From Fictibacillus phosphorivorans (lineage in GTDB: Bacteria > Bacillota > Bacilli > Bacillales > Fictibacillaceae), in NCBI RefSeq assembly GCF_001629705.1, contig NZ_CP015378.1, forward strand, positions 3,038,001 to 3,102,000: a stretch of 64,000 nt of DNA, in the 5' to 3' direction. The position numbers and the translations under genes are program-made. The notes below the pieces were generated by a model, which was given only the letters and a program-made list of their open reading frames with translations, did not search any database and was not told the DNA's origin. Positions 42,030-49,968 of the stretch are shown piece by piece. Numbering within the stretch: the first letter of the stretch is position 1; each line of letters opens with the position of its first letter.

Positions 42030-42542
42030 CTATTTATTTTCATTGTAGACGTATTGTCCTAAAAGGATGGTTGCAATATGCAAGAACATCTCACTTCGAG
42101 ACAGCATACCGCTAGTGAAAACACCAATCGCTCCATCTTTTTTTCTAATTTCAGGATCTTTTGTCCATTCACCCATCAATGTGCCTAATTCCTTACCCTG
42201 CTTAAGACCTGTTACGATCAATGACGGTAGCAAGATACGAGCTCCTGCAGCTGAATAGACGTTCCCCTCATGGTCCGCTACCGCTCCCCAGTTGCACAGA
42301 TACATACCATCTTCCATCTCCATGACTCCACCTTCAAAGCCAATGCCGATCTCCGCCCCTTGCTTCACACAATCTTTAGCACGGTTGATAGCCCCAATCT
42401 TGGTTTCTTCATCAGAAAAAGGCTGAGCAGAAACTAATGAATCTGAAGAGTAAGATACGAGTTCTGCTTCTTCAAAATACTTAACAAAAGGCTGAGTTGC
42501 TTTAATCTTTGCAGGGTTATGTGATCCGATTCCAATTATCAT
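42030..42542 (-). CDS. Inosine/xanthosine triphosphatase, DUF84 (YjjX-like)
   Basis: The 170-residue protein has the YjjX/NTPase-PRRC1 layout: N-terminal GIGSHNPAKIKA (nucleotide-binding), QPFSDEETKIGAINRA, and GIGFEGGV. Family enzymes hydrolyse non-canonical (deoxy)inosine and xanthosine triphosphates to keep them out of nucleic acid. It starts 13 nt after the ytoP stop and is probably in an operon with it. Confidence 0.86.
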   Translation of the reverse strand: MIIGIGSHNPAKIKATQPFVKYFEEAELVSYSSDSLVSAQPFSDEETKIGAINRAKDCVKQGAEIGIGFEGGVMEMEDGMYLCNWGAVADHEGNVYSAAGARILLPSLIVTGLKQGKELGTLMGEWTKDPEIRKKDGAIGVFTSGMLSRSEMFLHIATILLGQYVYNENK

Positions 42543-42555
42543 CCTACGTTCATCC

Positions 42556-43626
42556 TCAGCTGTTTTCTAAGATCGTTTTTAATGTGGTTTCATCTGCTGT
42601 TTTAACAAGTTTTATAAGCAATTCTTTTGCAGCAGCATAATCGTCTACATGTATCATAGAAGCATGCGTATGAATATAACGAGAACAGATCCCGATCACT
42701 GCAGAAGGCACACCGTTTCCGGAGATGTGTACACTTCCTGCATCTGTTCCCCCTTGTGAAATGAAGTATTGGTAGGGAATCTTATGCGTTTCAGCAGTGT
42801 CTAGGATATATTCTCTCATACCACGATGAGTTACCATCGTTCTATCTAAAATTCTTAACAACGCACCTTTTCCAAGTTGCCCAAACTCACTCTTATCCCC
42901 CATCATGTCATTCGCTGGACTTGCATCTAATGCTAAGAATAGATCAGGTTGAATTAAGTTCGCTGCTGTTTTGGACCCTCTAAGCCCTACTTCTTCTTGA
43001 ACCGTAGCACCGCTATACAATTCGTTAGGCAACGTTTCATCCTTTAATTCTTTTAATAGTTCGATCGCTAATCCCACACCATAACGATTATCCCATGCTT
43101 TCGCCATGATTTTCTTCGGATTGGCCATTGGTGTAAACGGACAGATTGGAACGATTTGCTGCCCCGGTCTTACACCCAGGTTATGAACTTCTTGATCGTT
43201 ATCTGCACCAATATCTATGTACATATTCTTAATACCCATCGGTCTGTTACGCTGCTCTTCAGAAAGAAGATGAGGTGGAGTTGAGCCGATTATACCAGTA
43301 ATAACATCACCATTATCTGTGTAAATATTTACACGTTGAGCTAATAGAACTTGGCTCCACCAGCCACCCAACTCTTGAAATTTTAGCATACCGTTTTTCG
43401 TAACCTTCGTAACCATGAAACCAACTTCATCCATATGCCCCGCTACCATAATCTTTGGACCATTCCCTTTTTTGACACCAAAGATGCTACCAAGCCCATC
43501 TTGAATGATTTCATCTGACACGGGTTCGATCTCTTTTCGGACAAACTTACGAACATCTCTTTCAAAACCTGGAGCACCAGGCAGTTCAGTCAATGTTTTA
43601 AACAAGTCGAGTGTTTCTTTATTCAT
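42556..43626 (-). CDS. ytoP: M42-family aminopeptidase YtoP
   Basis: Dinuclear metallo-aminopeptidase of 356 aa of the M42 (tetrahedral TET) group. Metal ligands can be placed in AGHMDEVG (His), [10 protein letters not shown] (bridging Asp), [10 protein letters not shown] (catalytic Glu-Glu), LALDAS (Asp) and YIHTHASM (His). The protein trims peptides in the cytosol. Its ribosome site lies in the 3' arm of a long hairpin at 43630-43694. Confidence 0.93.
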   Translation of the reverse strand: MNKETLDLFKTLTELPGAPGFERDVRKFVRKEIEPVSDEIIQDGLGSIFGVKKGNGPKIMVAGHMDEVGFMVTKVTKNGMLKFQELGGWWSQVLLAQRVNIYTDNGDVITGIIGSTPPHLLSEEQRNRPMGIKNMYIDIGADNDQEVHNLGVRPGQQIVPICPFTPMANPKKIMAKAWDNRYGVGLAIELLKELKDETLPNELYSGATVQEEVGLRGSKTAANLIQPDLFLALDASPANDMMGDKSEFGQLGKGALLRILDRTMVTHRGMREYILDTAETHKIPYQYFISQGGTDAGSVHISGNGVPSAVIGICSRYIHTHASMIHVDDYAAAKELLIKLVKTADETTLKTILENS

Positions 43627-43629
43627 ATA

Positions 43630-43694
43630 AAAACAACCCCTTCTAATTAGTCACATGTACATTTTTATTGTACACCTAATAAGAAGGGGTTTTC
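43630..43694 (-). terminator. Long hairpin between queC and ytoP
   Basis: AACCCCTTCTTATTAG and CTAATTAGAAGGGGTT are nearly perfect arms about 25 nt apart, followed by GTTTTTAT. It can terminate the queDEC transcript, and the second arm includes the ytoP ribosome site (AGAAGGGG). Confidence 0.7.
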
Positions 43695-43710
43695 TATACT
43701 TATGAAAGTT

Positions 43711-44382
43711 CTAGATTTCGTAAGCGATCGGATCAACTGCTCCAGCTTCGTTAAAACCTTTTAAACGTAATACACAGCTGTCACATTTTCCGCATGCTGC
43801 CTCTTTCCCATTGTAGCAAGAAGTTGTTAAATCATACGGCACTTCAAGAGAAAGACCTTTTTCAATCGTCTCCTTTTTAGATAAAGAGATCAATGGTGTT
43901 TCAACTGAAATGTTTTTTCCTGTTACACCTGCTTTTGTTGCTAGATTGATCGTTTCTTCCATACTCTGAATGAATTCTGGACGGCAATCTGGATAGCCGC
44001 TATAGTCGACCGCTGAAACACCTGTATAAACAGCGGTAGCTCCGATTACTTCGGCATAAGCGCTTGCGAGTGATAAGAAAATCATGTTTCTAGCAGGTAC
44101 ATAGGTTACAGGGATCCCTTCTTCTGCCTCAGTTGGAACTTCTACCTTTTCATCGGTTAGTGCACTTCCACCAATATCTTTTAAGAAGGTAAGATCGACA
44201 ATTCTATGATCTGCTACACCATAATACTTACCGACTTCAATCGCTTGCTCAACTTCTCGATTATGACGTTGCCCATAGTGAAAAGTGATCGGGTACAGGT
44301 CATATCCCTCCGCTTTTGCGATACCCATGCAAGTTGTACTATCAAGTCCTCCGCTTAAAACAATAACCGCTTTTTTATTCAT
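43711..44382 (-). CDS. queC: 7-cyano-7-deazaguanine synthase QueC
   Basis: ATP-dependent enzyme of 223 aa that turns 7-carboxy-7-deazaguanine plus ammonia into preQ0. It has an N-terminal PP-loop VLSGGLDSTTC and a C-terminal zinc knuckle with four cysteines (SCYNGKEAACGKCDSC). It follows queE with 2 nt between stop and start, in the queDEC operon. Confidence 0.97.
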   Translation of the reverse strand: MNKKAVIVLSGGLDSTTCMGIAKAEGYDLYPITFHYGQRHNREVEQAIEVGKYYGVADHRIVDLTFLKDIGGSALTDEKVEVPTEAEEGIPVTYVPARNMIFLSLASAYAEVIGATAVYTGVSAVDYSGYPDCRPEFIQSMEETINLATKAGVTGKNISVETPLISLSKKETIEKGLSLEVPYDLTTSCYNGKEAACGKCDSCVLRLKGFNEAGAVDPIAYEI

Positions 44383-44384
44383 GG

Positions 44385-45107
44385 TTAAACCCCTCTCTCT
44401 TCTGGATGCCAGATTACTTTATGAAGTTGAAGACTGAGCTTTGCATTTGGTAGTGGATTCTTTAATAAAAGTTCCACTAGACGCCTCGGAGGCATGCTCT
44501 CCCAAACAGGGCTTACTGAGATCTGACCATTTCTGTAATGTTCAGAGACCACTTGTTTCGTTATCTCAAAATCGTTCTCTGACCCCACAACAAATTTGAT
44601 CTCGTCTTGATGCTGAAGCTCTTTGAAGTTATCCATGTGCATTCTGTCCATCTCACCAGAAGCTGGGAGCTTATAATCCATCACGAATCTCATCTTTTTT
44701 TGTAGATCATGGTGAGAGTTGCGCAATTGCTCAAATGGCTGTAAATCGATAGCTCCATTCGTTTCAATATGAATATCTACAATATGATCCAAGTCAGCCA
44801 TCGCTAAAAGTAGAGCCGCTGATTTTTCTCGATGAATTAACGGCTCACCACCTGTAAAACAGATTCTTTGTGATCGGTACGATTTAATCGTATTTACGAT
44901 CTCTTCTATCGTTGCTTCAAACTCTGGTTTAGCTGGTGCATAACTGTAGGTCGTATCACACCATGTGCAACGAAGATTGCAGTGAAAAACACGTACAAAC
45001 ACCGTTGGGTACCCTGCTTGTAGCCCTTCACCTTCAACCGTTTCAAAGATTTCTACCATAGGAATTTTCCAGTTTTTCCAAACGTCTTTAGATGGCAGAT
45101 CAAACAT
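44385..45107 (-). CDS. queE: 7-carboxy-7-deazaguanine synthase QueE
   Basis: Radical SAM enzyme of 240 aa that contracts 6-carboxytetrahydropterin to CDG. The cluster motif is CNLRCTWCD (CxxxCxxC), preceded by EGEGLQAGYPTVFVR, and the SAM-binding GGEP follows in ICFTGGEPLIH. It overlaps the queD stop by 8 nt, implying coupling. Confidence 0.96.
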   Translation of the reverse strand: MFDLPSKDVWKNWKIPMVEIFETVEGEGLQAGYPTVFVRVFHCNLRCTWCDTTYSYAPAKPEFEATIEEIVNTIKSYRSQRICFTGGEPLIHREKSAALLLAMADLDHIVDIHIETNGAIDLQPFEQLRNSHHDLQKKMRFVMDYKLPASGEMDRMHMDNFKELQHQDEIKFVVGSENDFEITKQVVSEHYRNGQISVSPVWESMPPRRLVELLLKNPLPNAKLSLQLHKVIWHPEERGV

Positions 45108-45579
45108 CTCTTTCCACCATCCATTCTCTTTTCATTACCGCATAGCTTGTAGGTGTCTCGTACAGTTTAAGCTCTTCTAACCTGTGACCTTGTTCACTTA
45201 GTCCTCTGTTGTTAAGTTCACTATCAATTTGTTCCCAAATCCAAACGACCATATTTTCTGCGGTCGTATTCATCGGGGGAAGAACTTCATTTAAATATTG
45301 ATGATCTAATTTGCTGTCAATAGCTGATTTAAAAATCTCTTTTATCTCTCCAAAATCAACGGCAATGCCGATTGCATTCACAAAGCCACTCATGGTGATC
45401 ACGAGTTTGTATGTGTGACCGTGGAGATTTTTACATTTTCCTTCATAACAATGCAGATGATGAGCTGCATCAAACGTAAATTCTTTGCAAACAGCAACTC
45501 TCTTATTATGGTACTTTAATTGTTCGCTCTGAATATCACGACCAAGTATTTGAACATCTTTTGGAATTTTATAAGTCAT
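45100..45579 (-). CDS. queD: 6-carboxytetrahydropterin synthase QueD
   Basis: T-fold enzyme of 159 aa that converts dihydroneopterin triphosphate to 6-carboxytetrahydropterin. Zinc histidines are in DAAHHLHCYEGKCKNLHGHTY; the second part of the site is LDHQYLN. First gene behind the preQ1 riboswitch; queE and queC follow. Confidence 0.96.
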   Translation of the reverse strand: MTYKIPKDVQILGRDIQSEQLKYHNKRVAVCKEFTFDAAHHLHCYEGKCKNLHGHTYKLVITMSGFVNAIGIAVDFGEIKEIFKSAIDSKLDHQYLNEVLPPMNTTAENMVVWIWEQIDSELNNRGLSEQGHRLEELKLYETPTSYAVMKREWMVERDV

Positions 45580-45609
45580 TCCTGTTCATCCTTTCGAGTG
45601 GAGCACGAA

Positions 45610-45706
45610 AACAAAAAAACTCTGCTAAAAACGCAGAGAGTGTAAATGTTCATTCTTCACGCTCCCTAGTTTTGTTTTAAGAGGGGTGGGAATTTCGAAC
45701 CCTCCA
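45610..45706 (-). promoter_or_regulatory. preQ1-I riboswitch with terminator, upstream of queDEC
   Basis: The minus strand reads GGAGGGTTCGAAATTCCCACC (P1 and loop), then CCTCTTAAAACAAAACTAGG, the A-rich pseudoknot tail typical of class I preQ1 aptamers (45705-45661). A CTCTGC/GCAGAG hairpin with T7 (45638-45613) follows as expression platform. Bound preQ1 is expected to favour the terminator and shut queDEC when the product is abundant. Confidence 0.9.
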
Positions 45707-45824
45707 ACATTATCAAATGTATCTTATCAAAAAAGCCCAAGAAAAAGAAGGCTTTTCTTTGATATACTAGGGAAGAAGAAATGATAAGATATTGAAAATG
45801 AACTTACATAAGGTGGGAATACGT

Positions 45825-46133
45825 ATGAATTGGAGAAACCTGATTCTAGCAGGCCTTACAGGTGCCGCAATCGGTTATGTTGTTACAAAAAAGCAGACAG
45901 AGACCATCACACCCGAAAAAGCGTTAAAACAGTTGAAAGAAAAAGCAAGTGAGCATTACAGAATCTCTGGAGCTTGGATCATGGTTAAAGCAGAGGAAAA
46001 GAACGTACATGGCCTTCCATACTCTGTTTATAAAGGTGGTTTTTCAAGCTCATCACCTGGAACAGAAGCTTCTCATTTCGAATTTTTACTTGATGCTTCA
46101 ACCGGAAGTCTGCTGCAGCTCATTCAAAAATAA
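45825..46133 (+). CDS. Small PepSY-like membrane protein
   Basis: The 102-residue protein has a short N-terminal membrane helix (about 6-24). A single PepSY-like unit follows, with an EKALKQLKEKA helix, YRISGAWIMV and a final FEFLLDASTGSLLQL strand pair. PepSY units often inhibit or fold extracellular peptidases; here function is unknown. ATG 45825 with AGGTGG 8 nt upstream is preferred over an ATG 33 nt earlier. It stands alone, divergent from the que operon. Confidence 0.75.
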   Translation: MNWRNLILAGLTGAAIGYVVTKKQTETITPEKALKQLKEKASEHYRISGAWIMVKAEEKNVHGLPYSVYKGGFSSSSPGTEASHFEFLLDASTGSLLQLIQK

Positions 46134-46270
46134 AGGCTGTTTTTTAGATTTTTTTGCTTTAGGAAGTGTTGATTACTTTCTATTTCAATCAACTTTTAAA
46201 GATGACATGGAGTTAAAAGTAATCACTATTTAGAAAAGAAGCGTTTAGAAAAGAAACAAACATATAAGTA

Positions 46271-46310
46271 AAAAGCCCTTAGGTCAACTTTTCCTAAGGG
46301 CTTTCTTATA
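46271..46310. terminator. Bidirectional terminator at 46.29 kb
   Basis: AAAAGCCCTTAGG/CCTAAGGGCTTT stem with a 9-nt loop and A/T runs on both sides. It serves the unknown membrane protein gene (minus) and possibly the PepSY gene (plus). Confidence 0.88.
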
Positions 46311-46328
46311 AAAATTTTTCTTATAAAA

Positions 46329-46865
46329 TTAGCGATATAGTTTTGTTTGGTCGTAAAGGTTGTTGTCGATCTTAAATTTCGTAGTAAGATATTGACGTTT
46401 TTCCCAAACCGTTAAGATGAATAATGGAACGATAATCAAAACGAATAATAAAGCAGTAACAACGATCCAGTCCATATGTGTTCCAAGATCAGACTCGTGT
46501 GCTTTTTTATAATCTTTAATTTGAGAATTTGCTTTAGCTACAGCAGCTTCAGCTAAAAGCTCATTTTTGTCAGCATCATAGAACACAACTTCTGTGTGAT
46601 CAAAGTAAAAGATGTTGTCTCTAACCGTATCGTAGTTAGCGATTGCAACTGTAACTTCAGATGCATCTAATTTCGAATCTTGGTTTGGATAAGTTTCAAT
46701 GTCTGTTAATGTGAGTGAACCCTTTTTTAAATCCTTATGCTTACTTTCAATTCCCTTTTCAATGGTCTTTTTCATTTCATCTGTAGCTTGCTCTGCAGAT
46801 GCGAAAGTACCAATGGACAAAAACAGTGCTAGAACGGTAAAAATGGCAACTAACTGTTTTTTCAT
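46329..46865 (-). CDS. Unrecognised signal-peptide protein with C-terminal membrane helix
   Basis: I do not recognise a family. The 178-residue product has a clear signal peptide (KKQLVAIFTVLALFLSIGTFASA) and an ectodomain of about 110 residues rich in Asp/Lys/Glu with alternating beta segments (VTVAIANYD, IFYFDHTEVVFYDADKNELL). A membrane helix (about 131-152, WIVVTALLFVLIIVPLFIL) and a short basic cytosolic tail follow. Type I topology is predicted. GAGGGGA precedes the ATG. The gene is monocistronic and follows a perfect palindrome (46951-46964). It could be a stress or envelope sensor, but that is a guess. Confidence 0.8.
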   Translation of the reverse strand: MKKQLVAIFTVLALFLSIGTFASAEQATDEMKKTIEKGIESKHKDLKKGSLTLTDIETYPNQDSKLDASEVTVAIANYDTVRDNIFYFDHTEVVFYDADKNELLAEAAVAKANSQIKDYKKAHESDLGTHMDWIVVTALLFVLIIVPLFILTVWEKRQYLTTKFKIDNNLYDQTKLYR

Positions 46866-46935
46866 TTTAAATCCCCTCTCATTTCACCTTTAAGTGTTTA
46901 AGATATAAATAAAGTTCATCATGACATGCCTCTCA

Positions 46936-46964
46936 TATTTTAACATATACTGTCGATTTCGACA
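46936..46964 (-). promoter_or_regulatory. Extended -10 with palindromic operator candidate
   Basis: The perfect palindrome TGTCGATTTCGACA (46951-46964) lies in the spacer region upstream of a minus-strand TGTTAAAAT extended -10 (about 46944-46936). Overlap of a dyad and a promoter suggests repressor control of the gene at 46329-46865. Confidence 0.5.
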
Positions 46965-46998
46965 TTCACTTGAAAATGGAAAATATGTGACGTTTTTT

Positions 46999-47841
46999 CT
47001 ACATTTTTGGTGAGCGTGGTACTCTTTCTAACAATTCACCGTTCTTATCCCACTTAACAGCACGATAAATACAATCATGATAAAAGAAATACCATGTGTC
47101 AGGCTTAATCCATTTCTGTTTTTGGAAGATAGAAGTCATAGGATAATCATCATAGGCTAGCACCCACAATGGGTTATGATGAGCGTGAGTAGGCATGATA
47201 TCACCGATGTGATAAATTTTTTCATCATTCTCTATTGTTATTTCGATCAGTGAATGGCCATCACTGTGCCCACCTGTATGAACCATTTTGATCCCTTTTA
47301 TAACCTCTACCTCTTCTTTAAACGTCTTTACTTGTTCTTGGATAGGTTCCCAATTTTCTTTCCAATATGTATTCTGAGACCTGACATTTGGATTTTTCAG
47401 CTCATTCCATTCTGTTTCAGAAGTGTAAATAACAGCGTTTTCAAAAACAGGCACTAACTGATCATCTTCCCATCTCGTTAAGCCAGAGGCATGATCAAAA
47501 TGCATATGAGTCATTAGAATAATATCAATATCAGCTGTTGTTAAACCTTCTTTTTCTAAACTTTTTTCAATAAGCGACTCTTCGGTTACTCCATAATTTC
47601 TCTTTTGTTTGTCAGTTAATTTCCCAAAACCGATTCCAGACTCGATCAATATGTTCTTTCCTTCATACCCTTGAACAAGGATAGGCTCTGTTCTCAGTTC
47701 GATCTGATTCTTCTCGTTAACAGGGTATTTTCTTTCCCACAAAGGCTTTGGAACAACTCCAAACATAGCTCCACCATCCATATGTGTAACCCCGCCATCC
47801 AACCAGGTTAAGGTCTTCGTTCCAATTTTCCACTGATCCAT
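46999..47841 (-). CDS. ytnP: Metallo-beta-lactamase-fold lactonase YtnP
   Basis: Dinuclear zinc hydrolase of 280 aa with the [10 protein letters not shown] motif, a second His in [11 protein letters not shown] and Asp/His in [14 protein letters not shown]. subtilis YtnP degrades N-acyl homoserine lactones and interferes with Streptomyces signalling. The same position upstream of trmB supports the orthology. There is no signal peptide, so it acts in the cytosol. Confidence 0.9.
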   Translation of the reverse strand: MDQWKIGTKTLTWLDGGVTHMDGGAMFGVVPKPLWERKYPVNEKNQIELRTEPILVQGYEGKNILIESGIGFGKLTDKQKRNYGVTEESLIEKSLEKEGLTTADIDIILMTHMHFDHASGLTRWEDDQLVPVFENAVIYTSETEWNELKNPNVRSQNTYWKENWEPIQEQVKTFKEEVEVIKGIKMVHTGGHSDGHSLIEITIENDEKIYHIGDIMPTHAHHNPLWVLAYDDYPMTSIFQKQKWIKPDTWYFFYHDCIYRAVKWDKNGELLERVPRSPKM

Positions 47842-47908
47842 ATTTTTTCTCCTTTCTATTTCGATCTCTCTACAAGTGTATCATAAGAAACAGAGATCGG
47901 ATGAAAAG

Positions 47909-47936
47909 AAAAACCCAAGCGTATGCTTGGGTTTTT
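47909..47936 (-). terminator. Intrinsic terminator of trmB
   Basis: AAAAACCCAAGC/GCTTGGGTTTTT perfect stem, 4-nt loop, overlapping the trmB stop. Confidence 0.9.
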
Positions 47937-48576
47937 ATGAACGAAATTGCGCTTCCATGCGGTAGATTCGAAATCCTTTTTCAGAGAATTTTTTTTCATA
48001 TTCTGTCATAATGTTATCTTCCATATCACTCTTATGAAGATCAAGACTTACAAGATTGAAGAACATTCCATAAGTTGACATACTATGAAGTGAATATTCG
48101 AACAACCCTTGATTATCAGTCTTGAAATGAATTTCACCCGGCTTCTTTAATACCGTCTCATATCTCTTAAGAAAACTCTCATGAGTTAATCTTCTTTTTG
48201 CATGTTTAGATTTTGGCCAAGGATCTGAGAAATTAAGATAAACACGTTCTATTTCTCCTGGCTCAAAATAATCAAGCAAATGTGAAGCATCTGCTCTAAT
48301 CAGTTTAACATTTGGTTTTTCGTCTTCAAGTATTCGGTCCAGCGCAGTAATGATGATGCTATCATAGAGCTCCATACCTAAATAATTTATATTAGGATTT
48401 TGTTTACCCATCCCATTAATAAATTGCCCTTTACCTGTTCCGACTTCAATATGGATCGGGTTATCATTACCAAAAAAAGCATGCCACTTCCCTTTCATCT
48501 TTTCAGGTTCAACTGAAACATATTTAGGGTTTTCAATTAATTTTTCTTTAGCCCAAGGCTTAAATCGTTGACGCAT
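47935..48576 (-). CDS. trmB: tRNA (guanine-N7)-methyltransferase TrmB
   Basis: Methylates G46 of tRNA with SAM. The 213-residue Rossmann methyltransferase shows the SAM loop [17 protein letters not shown], and the family signature [16 protein letters not shown]. It lies between ytnP and ytzH as in B. subtilis (there called ytmQ). Confidence 0.97.
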   Translation of the reverse strand: MRQRFKPWAKEKLIENPKYVSVEPEKMKGKWHAFFGNDNPIHIEVGTGKGQFINGMGKQNPNINYLGMELYDSIIITALDRILEDEKPNVKLIRADASHLLDYFEPGEIERVYLNFSDPWPKSKHAKRRLTHESFLKRYETVLKKPGEIHFKTDNQGLFEYSLHSMSTYGMFFNLVSLDLHKSDMEDNIMTEYEKKFSEKGFRIYRMEAQFRS

Positions 48577-48697
48577 ATTTTCTCCCCACTTTTCACACTT
48601 TTATAAACGATATTATTTACTTTCATATAAGTTTTGAACGAAGGATATTTTTATAACAGAATCCATAAGCTATGCAATGAAAGGATGTGTAGCAAAA

Positions 48698-48982
48698 ATG
48701 CCATTAAATCACAACGATCAATTGCATATTATCAGAGATCTTCTTCAAGACCATTATACCGATTGTGCTGGTTCACCATCCGAATGTGCTCAATTAGAAC
48801 GTCTTGCTGCACATTTATTGGAGAACGGTGCTGTTCATGAAGAAGTTCGAAACATCTTGTCCAACATTAATGAATATAGCCATACTGGCTTCTCACATCA
48901 GCATCTAGAAGAGCATATAACGAATCATCGCTCACACTTGGAATCATGGATCAACACGATTCAAACTCATCATCCATATTAA
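48698..48982 (+). CDS. ytzH: YtzH-like small protein
   Basis: Soluble helical protein of 94 aa matching the YtzH family pattern: MPLNHNDQLHIIRDLLQ, then CAGSPSECAQLERL, and a His-rich C terminus. Function unknown. ATG 48698 fits the family N terminus; a weak AAAGGAT lies about 11 nt upstream. It is divergent from trmB and convergent with ytmP. Confidence 0.82.
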   Translation: MPLNHNDQLHIIRDLLQDHYTDCAGSPSECAQLERLAAHLLENGAVHEEVRNILSNINEYSHTGFSHQHLEEHITNHRSHLESWINTIQTHHPY

Positions 48983-48983
48983 G

Positions 48984-49010
48984 ACACTATTCCCTAGGAA
49001 ATAGTGTCAG
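48984..49010. repeat. Inverted repeat between ytzH and ytmP
   Basis: GACACTATT/AATAGTGTC arms flank CCCTAGGA. No T tract on either side, so at best a weak terminator. Confidence 0.55.
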
Positions 49011-49032
49011 ATAATCATGTATATTGTCAGAG

Positions 49033-49824
49033 TTAGATGGAACCCGCAAGTTTCTTAATACTTTCTGCAAAATGGGCAGTCTCTTTAGACTGTCCTTTTT
49101 CTTTATACCAGAAAAAAGAACTTATCGTTTGTGCCAAAACATACCAATGCATTCTTCTTTCTAAATCATCATTAAGTGTTTCTCCATAGATTTCGAGCCA
49201 TTCTTCCCATTTTTCATACGGGATATAACTATAGAGAAGCATTCCTAGATCCAGAGCAGGATCAGCGATCATTGCCCCGTCCCAATCGATCAAGTATAAT
49301 TCATCCGATTCACTCAGCAGCCAATTGTTATGATTAACATCACAATGACATACGACTAAATTATCCACTTCAACCTCAGAGGCAGTCTCCATTAGATAAG
49401 CGAAGGAATCATTGATGATTTCTAAATAATCTTTTTCTTTACGCATTTGCAATTGAATATCGTTTAAAAGGTCAACAGGCGTTAATCTTTTCTTCTCAAG
49501 GCGATTCATCATCCCAAGCAGCTCTTGCGATCGGTGAATTTTTGACAGAAGTTCTGCTACATTCTCACTTTTCATATCCGCTGCTTTCAGTTCACGTCCA
49601 TTTAGCCATTGTTGAGCTGTGATTACATCTCCATTACCTAACCTTTTTGTCCATAAAAGTTTAGGTACAATTCCTTCTGCAGAAAGAACAGCTAAAAACG
49701 GAGAAGAATTACGCTTTAAAAACAGTTTTTGGTTCCCATATTCAGCTATATATGCTTCTCCCGTTGCTCCGCCAGCAGGGGAAACCTGCCAATCTTCTCC
49801 CAAAATCTGTTCCAAAATGTTCAC
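49033..49824 (-). CDS. ytmP: Phosphotransferase-fold protein YtmP
   Basis: Aminoglycoside/choline kinase-like fold of 263 aa. The catalytic Brenner loop is VCHCDVNHNNWLL (His-x-Asp with Asn) and the metal-binding DWDGAMIADPALDLG follows. The N-lobe keeps a GGATGEAYIAEYGNQKLFLKRN strand-loop-strand with a Lys. It is a probable small-molecule kinase of unknown substrate. Position next to ytzH and amyX supports the ytmP name. Confidence 0.87.
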   Translation of the reverse strand: MNILEQILGEDWQVSPAGGATGEAYIAEYGNQKLFLKRNSSPFLAVLSAEGIVPKLLWTKRLGNGDVITAQQWLNGRELKAADMKSENVAELLSKIHRSQELLGMMNRLEKKRLTPVDLLNDIQLQMRKEKDYLEIINDSFAYLMETASEVEVDNLVVCHCDVNHNNWLLSESDELYLIDWDGAMIADPALDLGMLLYSYIPYEKWEEWLEIYGETLNDDLERRMHWYVLAQTISSFFWYKEKGQSKETAHFAESIKKLAGSI

Positions 49825-49968
49825 CTTCTTGTCTAGTTAAGAAATCCGTTTTTTATTAGTTGTTCGTTCAAAAAATAATAGCTTTTCCGTATCGAATTCA
49901 TTTACTGCGAAGTCATTATTTTAACACAAAATATCAAGAAAAGCACTTGATTCTTGATTCTTACAATC

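Noticed and set aside
46951..46964. LexA/SOS box
   Set aside because: The dyad is TGTCGA-N2-TCGACA and does not fit the GAAC-N4-GTTC spacing of Bacillus LexA.
48984..49010. Inverted repeat considered as a terminator for ytzH and ytmP
   Set aside because: No T tract on either strand; kept only as an inverted repeat.
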